Of a DNA stretch of 64,000 nucleotides, positions 35,782 to 44,815 are shown piece after piece. The position numbers were made by a program, and so were the translations under genes. The DNA comes from Sinorhizobium sp. B11 (lineage in GTDB: Bacteria > Pseudomonadota > Alphaproteobacteria > Rhizobiales > Rhizobiaceae). Location of the stretch: positions 1,116,001 through 1,180,000 of the forward strand of contig CP091033.1 of the NCBI GenBank assembly GCA_039725955.1. The letters are read 5' to 3'. Under the pieces are notes generated by a model. It ran no database searches and was not told the DNA's origin. It saw only the letters and a program-made list of their open reading frames with translations. Position 1 is the stretch's first letter, and each line of letters begins with the position of its first letter.

Positions 35782-36120
35782 TTACTGGCAAACCCGCACG
35801 GTTTCGTTGTGCCAACCACCGTCGTATGCATTCGCCACTTGGCGATCCTCGTACCAGCAGCGCGGTGGCGGGGGCGGCGGCGGTGGATCGATGTAGCGCG
35901 GACCGCTATTGCTGTTGGCGATTGCACCGCCAATCAAGCCGCCGATGACGCCTGCAGCGATGCCGCCGGCGATCGCGCCTCCGTCGCCATGGTGGTGGTG
36001 ACGTGGCGGCGGAGAGTCATAATCGTGCCTTCGCCACTCCTGTCCGGAGGCAGGCATGGCCGAGCCGACAAGAGAAACAACCAGCATGGCGGCTGGGATG
36101 GAGGAGACAAACTTAGCCAT
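35782..36120 (-). CDS. Secreted glycine-zipper, proline-rich small protein
   Basis: 112 aa from ATG 36120. Signal peptide MAKFVSSIPAAMLVVSLVGSAMPASG, then a His/Pro stretch (PPPRHHHHGDGG), a glycine zipper (AIAGGIAAGVIGGLIGGAIA), eight consecutive prolines, and a C-terminal RCWYEDRQVANAYDGGWHNETVRVCQ with two cysteines. The same layout occurs in small rhizobial envelope proteins of unknown function. The glycine zipper implies membrane insertion or association after export. Confidence 0.75.
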   Translation of the reverse strand: MAKFVSSIPAAMLVVSLVGSAMPASGQEWRRHDYDSPPPRHHHHGDGGAIAGGIAAGVIGGLIGGAIANSNSGPRYIDPPPPPPPPRCWYEDRQVANAYDGGWHNETVRVCQ

Positions 36121-36334
36121 TTCGATTCCGTCGAGTTTGAGAGTCTTACCGGCCAAGGGAATGCCACCTGCATCCCCCAATGAACAGCTATCGAGACGTG
36201 TAGGCTGGGTAGACCAATGTATGGTCGATCCGACGAACCCAGGCGTCGATTGGCGGAGCCACATCCATCGCGCAGGTTCCACCAGTACGCTGTTCCACCT
36301 CTTACACACGCGTAGCAGAGGCTCGGCTAGCAGC

Positions 36335-36700
36335 ATGAGCCTTCTGGAACAAGGTCATTTTGGGCCGTTTTGTACGTTTGAGATGGTCGAGCTTGAAGAG
36401 GCGACCGAGCGGTTTCGCATCGAGCTGGGTGGGGCTATCAGATCAAAGATCGAACTGCTCCAGGAGAAACGAGCCAAGCTTCCACAAAACGGAAACCGCG
36501 TGCGCGAATGGATCGACTCCAGATTTTCGGATGAGATCGTCTCGCTCGCAGAAGCTGACTACGATCTTGAGCACGGCTTCCGCAACCTGCGTCAACCGGC
36601 AAGGGCAAGGGCGTGCCTTGAGGTCATGCGGGAAGCGGCAGTACACCCTGTCGCGGTCGAAGCCGAATTGCTGGGCTTGCTCGAGGTCCTGGCCTCGTAA
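36335..36700 (+). CDS. Hypothetical protein, helical
   Basis: 121 aa from ATG 36335 (MSLLEQGHFGPF); an alternative ATG lies at 36383 (MVELEEATERF). Neither has a clear ribosome site, and the frame opens further upstream over the divergent glycine-zipper gene. The body is amphipathic and charged (FRIELGGAIRSKIELLQEKRAKL, VREWIDSRFSDEIVSLAEADYDLEHGFRNL) with codon use like its neighbours, which favours real coding. No family recognised. Confidence 0.5.
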   Translation: MSLLEQGHFGPFCTFEMVELEEATERFRIELGGAIRSKIELLQEKRAKLPQNGNRVREWIDSRFSDEIVSLAEADYDLEHGFRNLRQPARARACLEVMREAAVHPVAVEAELLGLLEVLAS

Positions 36701-36817
36701 CCGTCACAGACGAAGGCCGCGGGGAGGAAGGCTGCACGCGTGTGGAGCCGCTTGGCTTCTAATGTGCCAATGAAACGAAAACCTAGAGATGCTTAGTCTG
36801 TGAGGCAGGCGACTGTC

Positions 36818-37249
36818 CTAAACGAGCGCGACCCCACGCAGCGACCGCCGTACACTATCGATTTCCGCCGCCAACCCGCGGATCGCTTCAATCGAAAGGT
36901 TGTGCCGTGAGCCATCGGGACCTACGCAGACCACCACTGCGCTATCCGTCTCCCAAGGATTGGCAGCAACAGATTGAATACCGTGCGCTAGAAGATTCCG
37001 GGCTCTCGAAACCTTCTCCACGGCAGTGAGATAGTCAATGAGCCAGCTTCTTGCTGAACCGGCCGCGGCCTCACTCATGTAAGCTCTCCAGTGGGTGATA
37101 ACGGCACCCTTGGCCAATCGTCCTTGCAGGCCTGCTTCCTCGAGTTGGCGGCGCATCTCGTTCTCAAGGAAGCACCAGTAGATTTGAACCTGACCGATTT
37201 CATATGCCAGATCACGGAGGGTTGGATTGGGAAAAACGTCGGTGTTCAT
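36818..37249 (-). CDS. HEPN-like hypothetical protein
   Basis: 143 aa from ATG 37249. All-helical, with RNLLAH at residues 84-89, a match to the RX4-6H motif of HEPN RNases, at the start of the last helical section and preceded by VEKVSRA. The N-terminal helices (LAYEIGQVQIYWCFLENEMRRQLEE) fit the HEPN bundle. No MNT nucleotidyltransferase partner or antitoxin is adjacent. It could be a solitary RNase-type toxin, a structural HEPN, or a chance match; the motif is visible, the function is inferred. Confidence 0.55.
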   Translation of the reverse strand: MNTDVFPNPTLRDLAYEIGQVQIYWCFLENEMRRQLEEAGLQGRLAKGAVITHWRAYMSEAAAGSARSWLIDYLTAVEKVSRARNLLAHGIQSVAANPWETDSAVVVCVGPDGSRHNLSIEAIRGLAAEIDSVRRSLRGVALV

Positions 37250-37557
37250 GCGGGAAACCATATAGCATGCCACAGAGTTCGCCAGTCCAGCACTTCTCAG
37301 ACAAGGTCCGCTCGCTGAGGCAATAAACCAAGACACAAGTATTCTTGCGACCCCAAGGGTGTCCCTTGTCTGCCCCTCGCTTCACTGAATTCCATTAAAC
37401 CGTTTTCCCTCTTGCCAGCCCCATTTTTCCGGGCGAGCATTCCATAACGGTCGCGGCGAACTCGTAGTGGGGTCGACCATCAAACCACCGATCAGCAAGA
37501 TGCTGTGCCCATCCTGGGAATGATTCCGGGGGGAGCGAACGCGTCCATAGGAGCCCA
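37250..37557. other. 308-bp divergent gap
   Basis: Lies between the HEPN-like gene and the 37558 gene. A 76-codon minus-strand frame (37395-37625) is open here but overlaps the next gene and has no ribosome site. Otherwise nothing recognised. Confidence 0.4.
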
Positions 37558-38718
37558 ATGACTACGCCCTCTGAAGTCTTCACCCTCGCAACAGGCGCTT
37601 TCCCAGAACGATATAAAAACGGCACCCAGGCAGAGGGGCCGGTTTACGGTGCGCAGCTGATGTTTACGGGACCGGATGCGGCCATCGAAGTGATCGGAAA
37701 CAAGATAACGCGGTACATGTTCGGCCTTCCGAGCGACAATCCGGCGTTCGCCGAGCTGATCGACAACTACGAGGACTCGATCCTCGAAACCGTAGGCGGC
37801 CTGAGGAAAGCCCCCGACGACCGCGTCGTATTTACAGGTGTCTGGTATCATTTGGACTACAACGAGCGGCCGCGTTTTGAGCCGTACGTCGTCCATGTCA
37901 TCTCGACGGACGGCTCGATATCGTCGCGGCGCTACATGCTCGAAATGTTTGACTACGACAGCCCCGACGAGGGCTTCATGGGCATGTTGGCTCTTGAGAC
38001 GACGTCGCCGAAGGAGATTTGCGAGTTTCTGAAAAAGGAAGCCGCCAAGATTACGAGGCGGGGAAACTCCGCCCATGAAAACTGTGGCTTGACGCCGTTG
38101 CAGGGTGCCATCTGGTTCCCCGCTGAAGACAACAACGAAGACGACATCCCGATCATTGTCACGAAATTGTTTACTGTTGCGGCGTCGGACCAACAACCCG
38201 CCTACGACACCGATATTTTCCCTTCAGAGGCGCACACTCCCTTTCGCCACGAGTTCGCCGAAGCTCTCGTGGAGGCAGTAGAGATAGCGGAAATCACACC
38301 GCGATTAGTTTCGGCCTATAATGCGATCGTTACCGACGAAGCTTCGGATCCATCCAAAAAGTGGGTTCTTAGAGAGCTATCCTACAGCAAGTTCGGTGTT
38401 TACAGCGGGGAACTCGTTTTCCGAGGGCCGAGGACAGGACCAATCAAGCTATCGGAGCTTGCGAATAGCTCTGCCGCGCATGGCTACTGGTTTCAGGTAC
38501 GGCACGGAGACGACATCCATGAACCTATGTTTTCCACATTCGATGACGACGACAGAAGTGGCCCGTACAGCGGCGACGTAGTTCTGCACGATCGTCGGGA
38601 CGCGCAGGCTTCGTACGACGAGCCGCGGTGCCTGCTTCAAAGTGATTGGATAGAGCGACATTCCGGGACTGCCGTCCGCTACATGGCGCTTGGCCCGGAG
38701 CCTCGCCTCAGCTGGTGA
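37558..38718 (+). CDS. Hypothetical protein, unknown family
   Basis: 386 aa, no membrane segment or signal. Starts MTTPSEVFTLATGAFPERY. Mixed alpha/beta with many acidic residues (FDYDSPDEGFMGML; EDNNEDDIPIIVTKLF; FDDDDRSGPYSGDVVLHDRRD). It seems to contain two related beta-rich halves, each with a Y-x-G/F-x-G strand (YGAQLMFTGPDAAIEVI and YSGELVFRGPRTGPIKL) about 270 residues apart; both read Y-x-(A/G)-x-L-x-F-x-G-P. Function unknown. Codon use fits a real gene. Ends 11 bp inside a convergent small gene. Confidence 0.7.
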   Translation: MTTPSEVFTLATGAFPERYKNGTQAEGPVYGAQLMFTGPDAAIEVIGNKITRYMFGLPSDNPAFAELIDNYEDSILETVGGLRKAPDDRVVFTGVWYHLDYNERPRFEPYVVHVISTDGSISSRRYMLEMFDYDSPDEGFMGMLALETTSPKEICEFLKKEAAKITRRGNSAHENCGLTPLQGAIWFPAEDNNEDDIPIIVTKLFTVAASDQQPAYDTDIFPSEAHTPFRHEFAEALVEAVEIAEITPRLVSAYNAIVTDEASDPSKKWVLRELSYSKFGVYSGELVFRGPRTGPIKLSELANSSAAHGYWFQVRHGDDIHEPMFSTFDDDDRSGPYSGDVVLHDRRDAQASYDEPRCLLQSDWIERHSGTAVRYMALGPEPRLSW

Positions 38719-39001
38719 TTTTCGTCAGCCATCGAGATTCCCCGAGCCGGGCGAACTCCATTCCACGCCACTTCAACATCATGGAACAAGCGACCGCGGT
38801 GCGCGCCGTCGCCCGATCCGCGATAGGGGCTTGGCCGTTGATGGAATTCGCCAGCGCGCGGATTTTTCGGTCGATTTCAGCGCAAGTGATGCCGGCTCCC
38901 GCATCAAATCCGTTCGTGAAGCGGCGACCGAACGAAACATCCACTTCGATGATCTTCCAAAGGCGTACTTCGATTTCCTGCCGGTCTGAGTGGTCTGGCA
39001 C
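38708..39001 (-). CDS. Small hypothetical protein
   Basis: 97 aa from a GTG at 39001. Protein-like composition (VRLWKIIEVDVSFGRRFTNGF, CAEIDRKIRALANSINGQAPIADRATARTAV). No motif recognised and no strong ribosome site. Overlaps the convergent upstream gene by 11 bp. The opposite strand frame over the same bases is Arg/Ser-rich and unlikely. Confidence 0.45.
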   Translation of the reverse strand: MPDHSDRQEIEVRLWKIIEVDVSFGRRFTNGFDAGAGITCAEIDRKIRALANSINGQAPIADRATARTAVACSMMLKWRGMEFARLGESRWLTKITS

Positions 39002-39360
39002 CCACCACGCAATTCTGGCTATCCCTCTCTCGTGGAGTACGCGATCGGAGAGAAGGCGCGATCAGATCGCAAAGCGCAAGCAGTGTGATCGGCAGATTTG
39101 CCAATGCACACATCATCGACGACCGCATGCCGACCAAATACGATCGTTCCCTCGCACTGGAACCTGATCCCGCCAGACCTAGAGCGGAAAATCTTGAGAA
39201 ATTGGCCCCTACCTCCTCCGACGACGCTGATCGCCAGAGGAGAATTGACTAATTGTATTCGCGAAGGTTGAGGTCTTTATCGACATCCACGATCGTTCCT
39301 TTGAAGGCGGCCATTTTCGATAACTGCGCATTAATCCCCCTGTTCTAAGACCAACGCGGA
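39002..39360. other. 359-bp gap
   Basis: Nothing recognised; short AT-richer stretch around 39240-39345, probably the promoter of the following small gene. Confidence 0.35.
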
Positions 39361-39801
39361 ATGTCCACATCTAGTAGAAGCAGCGGAAACATAATGGGAT
39401 TTAGTGCAAGAATTTCCGATGGTGAACTGGTCTTCTCTGCTCTTGTGGATGGTGTGATGACCGAGTTTGGGTCGGGAGAAATAGGTTTCCAGAAAGCTTT
39501 CGCTCACATCAGGCGAGAACAGAACCAAATGTTCGAGAAAGCCGAAAATCAACAAAGAATGCTCATAGCCGCAGGCGTAAAAATTCTCGAAAAGCACTTC
39601 TTCGACAACGAGAAGCTATTGAAAGCGTTGTTGGGCGAACGTGAACTCGATCTGAACCAAGCCGATGATGGCAAATATTCATTTTCGATACGCGAGGGTC
39701 TTCACGTACCTGTTTTCGTCACTGACAGTCTGAGCGATATAATCGATCATCTCAGGCTGCCTGTAGAAAGGCCTCGTCCGGGACTTGATCCGCAAAGGTA
39801 A
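39361..39801 (+). CDS. Hypothetical protein
   Basis: 146 aa (alternative ATG at 39394, MGFSARISDGELVFSALVDGV). Central helix-rich part KAFAHIRREQNQMFEKAENQQRMLIAAGVKILEKHFFDNEKLLKALL looks like a coiled coil. No family recognised. Its 3' end overlaps a convergent gene by 50 bp. Confidence 0.55.
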   Translation: MSTSSRSSGNIMGFSARISDGELVFSALVDGVMTEFGSGEIGFQKAFAHIRREQNQMFEKAENQQRMLIAAGVKILEKHFFDNEKLLKALLGERELDLNQADDGKYSFSIREGLHVPVFVTDSLSDIIDHLRLPVERPRPGLDPQR

Positions 39802-40210
39802 GCTTTACTAGTTCGTCGCGGTTTGCTTGGCCTTGTTGCGAAATGAATCTTCGCGCGTTGGCCACGACGGACTCGGTTTCAGGTCGTCCTGCGTAAAGTC
39901 TAAGGGTCTGATCAATATCCAGCAGGCAGCCCGCGCCATGATTTCTTTCCACAGCCAGCCATATATCGAGCAGGGTCTTGGCAGCATTGATCGTCGATCG
40001 CCATTTGGCCTTGTTTTGCACATGCATTGCAGCCCAGTCGATCCAGTAGCGAAGGCTTTCGGTGTCACCACGCGATATCGAAGACCATATTAGCTGGATT
40101 GGAATCGGTTCTTTTGTGCATCCCACTGGAGAGGCCACAACTTGCATCGCGAAATCCGTCACTTGAACTCTCAGCTTTCGAATCCGCTTCCCATCTCGTG
40201 CGTTGATCAT
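39752..40210 (-). CDS. Hypothetical protein
   Basis: 152 aa, ATG at 40210 with an AT-rich upstream region (AACGTTACC...TTTAGGTTCG). Helical, with WRSTINAAKTLLDIWLAVERNHGAG and ARRFISQQGQANRDELVKLTFADQ. No family recognised. Tail-to-tail overlap of 50 bp with the 39361-39801 gene. Confidence 0.55.
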   Translation of the reverse strand: MINARDGKRIRKLRVQVTDFAMQVVASPVGCTKEPIPIQLIWSSISRGDTESLRYWIDWAAMHVQNKAKWRSTINAAKTLLDIWLAVERNHGAGCLLDIDQTLRLYAGRPETESVVANARRFISQQGQANRDELVKLTFADQVPDEAFLQAA

Positions 40211-40397
40211 TTGAACGTTACCTAATCGAACCTAAACAATTTTCCCCACTGAATTGAACCGGCGCAACGGCGATGTGGGTTTAATCTGATTACAGTCCTG
40301 CCTTCTGTTGGCGGCTAGCTACTATGCATATGTAATTCTGGAGCTTTTGACTCAGTGTTGATCCGGTAATTTGCAGCCAGCGGTATTGCTTTTAAGA

Positions 40398-40583
40398 TCA
40401 GGGCGTCTCGTCTTTCCGGCGCTCGATCACACCGTCTCCCAAGGAATAGTCCTGTTCAGTACGCTGCGCCTTCCGACCGCCACGGCCGCGCAGAAAGACT
40501 GCTACGGCAGGATCGTTGGCTTCACTGTCGGCCATCGGCTCCTTTGCGTCTGAAACTTCTGTTGTCCCATCTGCTTCGCGCAT
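40398..40583 (-). CDS. Small hypothetical protein with strong ribosome site
   Basis: 61 aa, mostly charged residues: MREADGTTEVSDAKEPMADSEAND, then AVFLRGRGGRKAQRTEQDY. The ATG at 40583 is preceded by AAAAGGAGG at ideal spacing, the best ribosome site in this region, which argues for translation despite the size. No hydrophobic segment. Function unknown. Confidence 0.6.
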   Translation of the reverse strand: MREADGTTEVSDAKEPMADSEANDPAVAVFLRGRGGRKAQRTEQDYSLGDGVIERRKDETP

Positions 40584-40932
40584 CAACAGACCTCCTTTTA
40601 TCGATAGCTAAGCGATCCGCCGCCAGATCACGTCGCCGGATAAACCGTGCCTCGTCTTGCCGGATTCGATAGCAAATCCCACAAGCTATTTCTCAAAGAA
40701 AAGCCCGCGAAGCGGCCACTAGGAGAGAACCCCATTGCGGTCGCCGCGCGGGCGTTGATATCGAACTGTCACCTCTTGAGGAGGCATTGTCAAATGGGAT
40801 CGATTAACAACGGCTAGACACCGACTTATCTTCGTAGTCGGGAAGCTCGCTACCGCTCGCGCTATGAATCCTTGGTGCTAGGTCCAAGATGGTCACCGCC
40901 GAGGCAACACGCCCTTCTTTCAAATCCCGGCG
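40584..40932. other. 349-bp gap with inverted repeats
   Basis: Contains GCCCGCG (40703-40709) and its inverse CGCGGGC (40747-40753) and a CCTC-TT-GAGG hairpin near 40772. Could hold a structured RNA or a terminator for the convergent-side genes; no gene seen. Confidence 0.35.
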
Positions 40933-41700
40933 CTAAGAAATCTCCAGAGTGAAATCGGGATCAAATCCCGTCTTCTCACCCGGGTACCCCCGCGGGTTCG
41001 AAACAACCCTCGTATCGCTGATTTGGTAGTCGTTTCTATGGTGCACGTGACCATGGATCCAAACGGTAGGTAGCGTCTCAAGGATGAGGTCTTCGAGGTC
41101 GGAAGCGTAGCACGACGTTAGAGGATCGTCTCGATAAGCCGACAATATCGAGCGGGGCGACGGTGCGTGGTGCGAGACGACAACCGTCTTTTGGCCCATT
41201 CGTTTCCGCAATTCCGAAAAGATGAAATCCCTGGTCTCCGCGTGCTTTCGAAAAGCGTGGATGGGGCGGAACCGCTGAAACGGAGTCGTCGAATATTTGA
41301 TCCGCTTGTAGTCGTTCATGCCATTTTCCGCCGCCGCCATCGCCAGCGACGGCTCGCGCCCGAAAAGACCAAAATCGGTCCATAAGGTTCCGCCGACAAA
41401 AAGCACGCCGTCGATTTCCACGACGTCGTTTTCTAGGAAATGCAGGTATGGATAGTTTTCCGCAATTTCTGCATTTCTGAGGCCTCCTAGAAGAGAGGCA
41501 CCATAAAACTCGTGGTTCCCCGCGATAAAAACGATTGGAATGTCGCGGCTAAAATGCCGGAGGAGCCATTCTATGCTCGGGACAATGCCTTTGGTGAGGA
41601 TATCGCCAGCACAAACTATCACATCGACGCCGACAGGCGGCCGATGTGGAAATGGCTCGCCGAATTCAGCGTGTAGATCGGAAATCACCCAGATTTTCAT
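40933..41700 (-). CDS. Metallophosphoesterase (calcineurin-like)
   Basis: 255 aa with every dimetal phosphoesterase motif: ISDLHAEFG (D-x-H), CAGDILTKG (GD), FIAGNHEFYG (GNHE), VVSHHAPSP (H) and WIHGHVHHRNDY (GHxH). Cytoplasmic phosphohydrolase of unknown substrate; close to the YfcE/UDP-diacylglucosamine-like single-domain group in length. Lies downstream of the AAA+/M41 pair on the same strand with a 120-bp gap, so it may be part of that unit. Confidence 0.9.
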   Translation of the reverse strand: MKIWVISDLHAEFGEPFPHRPPVGVDVIVCAGDILTKGIVPSIEWLLRHFSRDIPIVFIAGNHEFYGASLLGGLRNAEIAENYPYLHFLENDVVEIDGVLFVGGTLWTDFGLFGREPSLAMAAAENGMNDYKRIKYSTTPFQRFRPIHAFRKHAETRDFIFSELRKRMGQKTVVVSHHAPSPRSILSAYRDDPLTSCYASDLEDLILETLPTVWIHGHVHHRNDYQISDTRVVSNPRGYPGEKTGFDPDFTLEIS

Positions 41701-41820
41701 TTTCTTGCACCGTGTGTTTTGTCGGGGAATGCGCCAAATTCACGAAGGCAACGCAATAAGATGCTGCCGCGCCGACATTGACGCGCCTTGCCATCAGTAG
41801 GCCTCTTGTTCGGTCGCCAC

Positions 41821-42810
41821 CTATTCTGAAAGAAACGGAACGTCCGGTAGGTACCGGGCCGCGAATTCGCGTCTCATGTTGAGTGACAGCGGATCGAATT
41901 CGATCACGAGTGTGCGCCGAGCCTCGTCGCCCTCGAGCCATCCATCGGCCAGACGCCGGCGGTTGGAGAACACTTTATCAAGGCTAAGGCGGTTCCAGAA
42001 CTGCAGCGATTTGAGCGCGTCCTCCCGTGTCTTTGCTGTTGGCGCGTGCTGCCTTGCCACCTCGAGCCATTCTTCTATGCGCTCATCGGTAATGGTAGCC
42101 GTGGCCTTGATCTTTTCGGCGACCCCATCAGGGACTATGGCCAACGCAACATCGCGAGCCGTCGTGAAGCGGCGATCACGGGTGAAATCGAAACCCCATT
42201 CATCAGGAGTGTCGCGCCACAAAATGGTCTCGGCCGCGTCCGTCCATCGACCGCCCAAAACCAGTCCGAGGCTTTCGAACACTGGAAACGCCTCCGGCGC
42301 GAGATAGGCAGGACCGGTGCCATGGGCTGCCCGAATGTTGGGCCTTAGGAGCCCCGTCGGATTTGGACGCCCCCGGCTCCCCGGGAAATGTCGATATCCC
42401 AAGAGACCGCTCTGCGATGCCAACCGAATGACGATGGCGGCGATGTCGTCCCAACGAGGCAAGAGTGCCGGCAAGGTCGGGTTGGCAGCCGGCTCTACGC
42501 CACCCGCAATTTTAAGGGCTTGACCGAAAGCTATCAAAGCATCGCTAGCGGCCTGACACGCGCTGAAGTAAACGAGTTCGCTGTAGTCGAATTGGGTTGC
42601 AGGGTCTGGCAATGCGGCCCACAAAAATTCGATTACCGGGCCGACCCACTTGGACGGTTCAGGATCATTTTGAGGACCGCTTCCACCGATTTTGATCCTT
42701 CGACCAAGTGGTTGAAACCCCACCTGATCGAGCGCCTCACCCAGCGACCCCGCGGATGGCTTTCCCGGAGTCTTGTGATCACTTGTTGATCGTGTTCGCT
42801 TCACCATCAT
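41821..42810 (-). CDS. Unknown protein coupled to the FtsH-like protease
   Basis: 329 aa (tandem ATGs at 42810 and 42807). First ~45 residues are polar and probably disordered; the rest is helical (WVGPVIEFLWAALPDPATQFDYSELVYFSACQAASDALIAFGQALKIAGG, TDERIEEWLEVARQHAPTAKTREDALKSLQFWNRLSLDKVF, ending LRDVPFLSE-like RYLPDVPFLSE). Starts inside the stop region of the upstream protease gene (ATGA overlap at 42807-42810), so its synthesis is coupled to the protease. A substrate, adaptor or partner role is inferred from that coupling; no family recognised. Confidence 0.75.
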   Translation of the reverse strand: MMVKRTRSTSDHKTPGKPSAGSLGEALDQVGFQPLGRRIKIGGSGPQNDPEPSKWVGPVIEFLWAALPDPATQFDYSELVYFSACQAASDALIAFGQALKIAGGVEPAANPTLPALLPRWDDIAAIVIRLASQSGLLGYRHFPGSRGRPNPTGLLRPNIRAAHGTGPAYLAPEAFPVFESLGLVLGGRWTDAAETILWRDTPDEWGFDFTRDRRFTTARDVALAIVPDGVAEKIKATATITDERIEEWLEVARQHAPTAKTREDALKSLQFWNRLSLDKVFSNRRRLADGWLEGDEARRTLVIEFDPLSLNMRREFAARYLPDVPFLSE

Positions 42811-44747
42811 GTGCCAGTCCTCGGCAGCTTCGCCAAGCTGACAACCGATCTTCGGTAAGACCTAAGGATTTCGACGACCTCGTCGCCCGAGAGCGCCTTC
42901 TGCTCCAATAAACGCTCGGTCAGTGCATCCAGCGCCCGGCGTTGCGCCCTAATGATGGACCTCACGCGTTCGAACTCACTGGCTAGCACCTGATGTACCT
43001 GTTTTCGGAGCTCTTCATTGTTAAGGCGCAACCTCGCGAGTCTCTCCTCGTCAAATTTCTCAACGACCAATGTGTGCCCCATACCCAGCCCTCCCTCGAT
43101 CGCAGTCGCGAGGTCGGTTGCGTGATTGAGATCCGCCGTACTCGCACCCGACGATCCATCTGCAAACGATCCGAAGACCTCGGTTTCAGCCGCGGCTCCT
43201 CCAAGAGAGACAGCAATCGCGTCGAGGTATGTCGCCTTGGTCCTGCGGCGCGGCCCCGCGCGCTGGAATTCCACCTGTCCTACCTGGCCAACACCGTCAT
43301 CCATTCGAAAACTGGAAATCTTGACGTCGGTTATTTGCCCGAAACCGAGTTGAAATCCGACCAGCGCATGGCCCGCTTCATGGACAGCCAGGCCTCGAAG
43401 ATAGTCATCGGGGAGAGCAGTCATTGAAGGTAGCTGCTCGACAACATGCCCGGCGGACAAGGTCTCAGACCGTCGGCGCGCAACCCGCTTCGCGTCTCTT
43501 GCTAGTCGCGCGATTTCTGCTCCCGCCCAGCCATCCGTCGCGAGTTCGAATTTTTCTGCTTCCTCGCCTTCAAGCGTCACGCCGGAATGAAACTCCAGGA
43601 TCGCTAGCCGAGACTGTGTGTTCGGAGGTCCGATTTCCAGATGCCGATCAAGCCGCCCGGCACGTCGGAGCGCGGGGTCCACCATTCGGGGGTAGTTGCA
43701 GGCCGCAACGACGACGACACCCTCCCGGCGTTCGAAGCCATCCATAAGCGCAAGAAGACCTGCAATTACTCCCCGAGCGTATCCGGCGTTTCGACCCGAA
43801 TCCGTCCGGTTTCCGATGGCTTCAATCTCATCAATGAAGAGTATCGACGGCGCGTTCGCTTTGGCTTCGGCAAACGAAGCCCGCATGGCTCGAAGATGCT
43901 CGTCGAGAGCCCCGGCCTCCTGCCATTTCGAAACCGATCCGTATATTATCGGCACTTTACAAGTGTTCGCCAGCGCGCTGGCGAACATGGTTTTTCCGAC
44001 GCCCGGCGGCCCGGATATCAAAACTCCGTTGTCGACGTCTTTCCAATCGATAAGACCACCCCGGTAATCAGCGAGGTCTTTCGCTAGATTGTTCCCCCAG
44101 TCAAATGCGGGCCCGCTTCCCTGAACGTCCGCCAAGGTGGGACCTGTAGACCCAACGGTCTTTGGCGCGGCGTCTTTTGCGATTGCCACTGGAATGCGTC
44201 TTAAACGCTCTAGGGCTCGCAGGGAGGAGCGTCGATCTTGAAAAGCCTTCGATAGGCGCGACCAAGGTTCTGTGAGAAGTAAATCGACGGTGTGTTCGTC
44301 CGCTGGCAGCCCTGCCCGCCGCAATGCCGCCTCCACTTCCCTTGTCGTTCGTGGCCCCAACGGTATGACCGCATCCGAAAATAGCCGATTGTCGTCGGTC
44401 AATCGGTATTCGGGCGGCGCGAAGAATATGGCACGTTGAAACCTCTCGGCCTGCATCTCGTCGCGACCAGATTTCTCCGACCATTCAAAAACGCGCGAGT
44501 CGTTCCATTCATTCGGCGGCCAGAGCCCCTCTGCAAACACTCTCGCGGCCTGCGAGAATACCGGGAGGTAGAAATCATCGTTGGCCACGAGCGTCAGGAT
44601 AGCTCGGCTGCTCGTCCTGTTCCATGGCCGAAGGGCCCCGGCGATTTGGCAGTAAGCCATGAATACCGGCACCGTTACGTGTTCACCGGCAACAATAGGC
44701 TGTCGCCAAGGCACACGTGCTCGTTTGCCCGAATTGTTTTTCGGCAT
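42807..44747 (-). CDS. Soluble FtsH-like AAA+ / M41 metalloprotease
   Basis: 646 aa from ATG 44747 (GGAG 8 nt upstream). Residues ~1-210: helical domain without membrane helices, unlike FtsH. Residues ~245-400: AAA+ module with SGPPGVGKTMFA (Walker A), SILFIDEIEAI (Walker B) and RRAGRLDRHLEIGPP (second region of homology, Arg finger). Residues ~450-620: peptidase M41 with VHEAGHALVGF (HExxH zinc site) and DLNHATDLA, the third-ligand region. It should unfold and degrade proteins in the cytoplasm. Preceded by DUF6634-like and divergent XRE genes and followed by a coupled unknown gene. Confidence 0.9.
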   Translation of the reverse strand: MPKNNSGKRARVPWRQPIVAGEHVTVPVFMAYCQIAGALRPWNRTSSRAILTLVANDDFYLPVFSQAARVFAEGLWPPNEWNDSRVFEWSEKSGRDEMQAERFQRAIFFAPPEYRLTDDNRLFSDAVIPLGPRTTREVEAALRRAGLPADEHTVDLLLTEPWSRLSKAFQDRRSSLRALERLRRIPVAIAKDAAPKTVGSTGPTLADVQGSGPAFDWGNNLAKDLADYRGGLIDWKDVDNGVLISGPPGVGKTMFASALANTCKVPIIYGSVSKWQEAGALDEHLRAMRASFAEAKANAPSILFIDEIEAIGNRTDSGRNAGYARGVIAGLLALMDGFERREGVVVVAACNYPRMVDPALRRAGRLDRHLEIGPPNTQSRLAILEFHSGVTLEGEEAEKFELATDGWAGAEIARLARDAKRVARRRSETLSAGHVVEQLPSMTALPDDYLRGLAVHEAGHALVGFQLGFGQITDVKISSFRMDDGVGQVGQVEFQRAGPRRRTKATYLDAIAVSLGGAAAETEVFGSFADGSSGASTADLNHATDLATAIEGGLGMGHTLVVEKFDEERLARLRLNNEELRKQVHQVLASEFERVRSIIRAQRRALDALTERLLEQKALSGDEVVEILRSYRRSVVSLAKLPRTGT

Positions 44748-44815
44748 CGATAACTCCATGAATTCAGAATTTGGTATAGAGGCTGCCTAGTTCCGGCGCA
44801 GGAAGACCCGCCCTA

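Noticed and set aside
37395-37625. 76-codon minus-strand frame with protein-like stretch (GWAQHLADRWFDGRPHYEF)
   Set aside because: Overlaps the start of the 37558 gene, no ribosome site, no recognised family; could be a decayed remnant but cannot be supported.
38646-39167. 173-codon plus-strand frame downstream of the 37558 gene
   Set aside because: Arg/Ser/Ile-rich without domain pattern; the minus-strand frame over the same bases is more protein-like.
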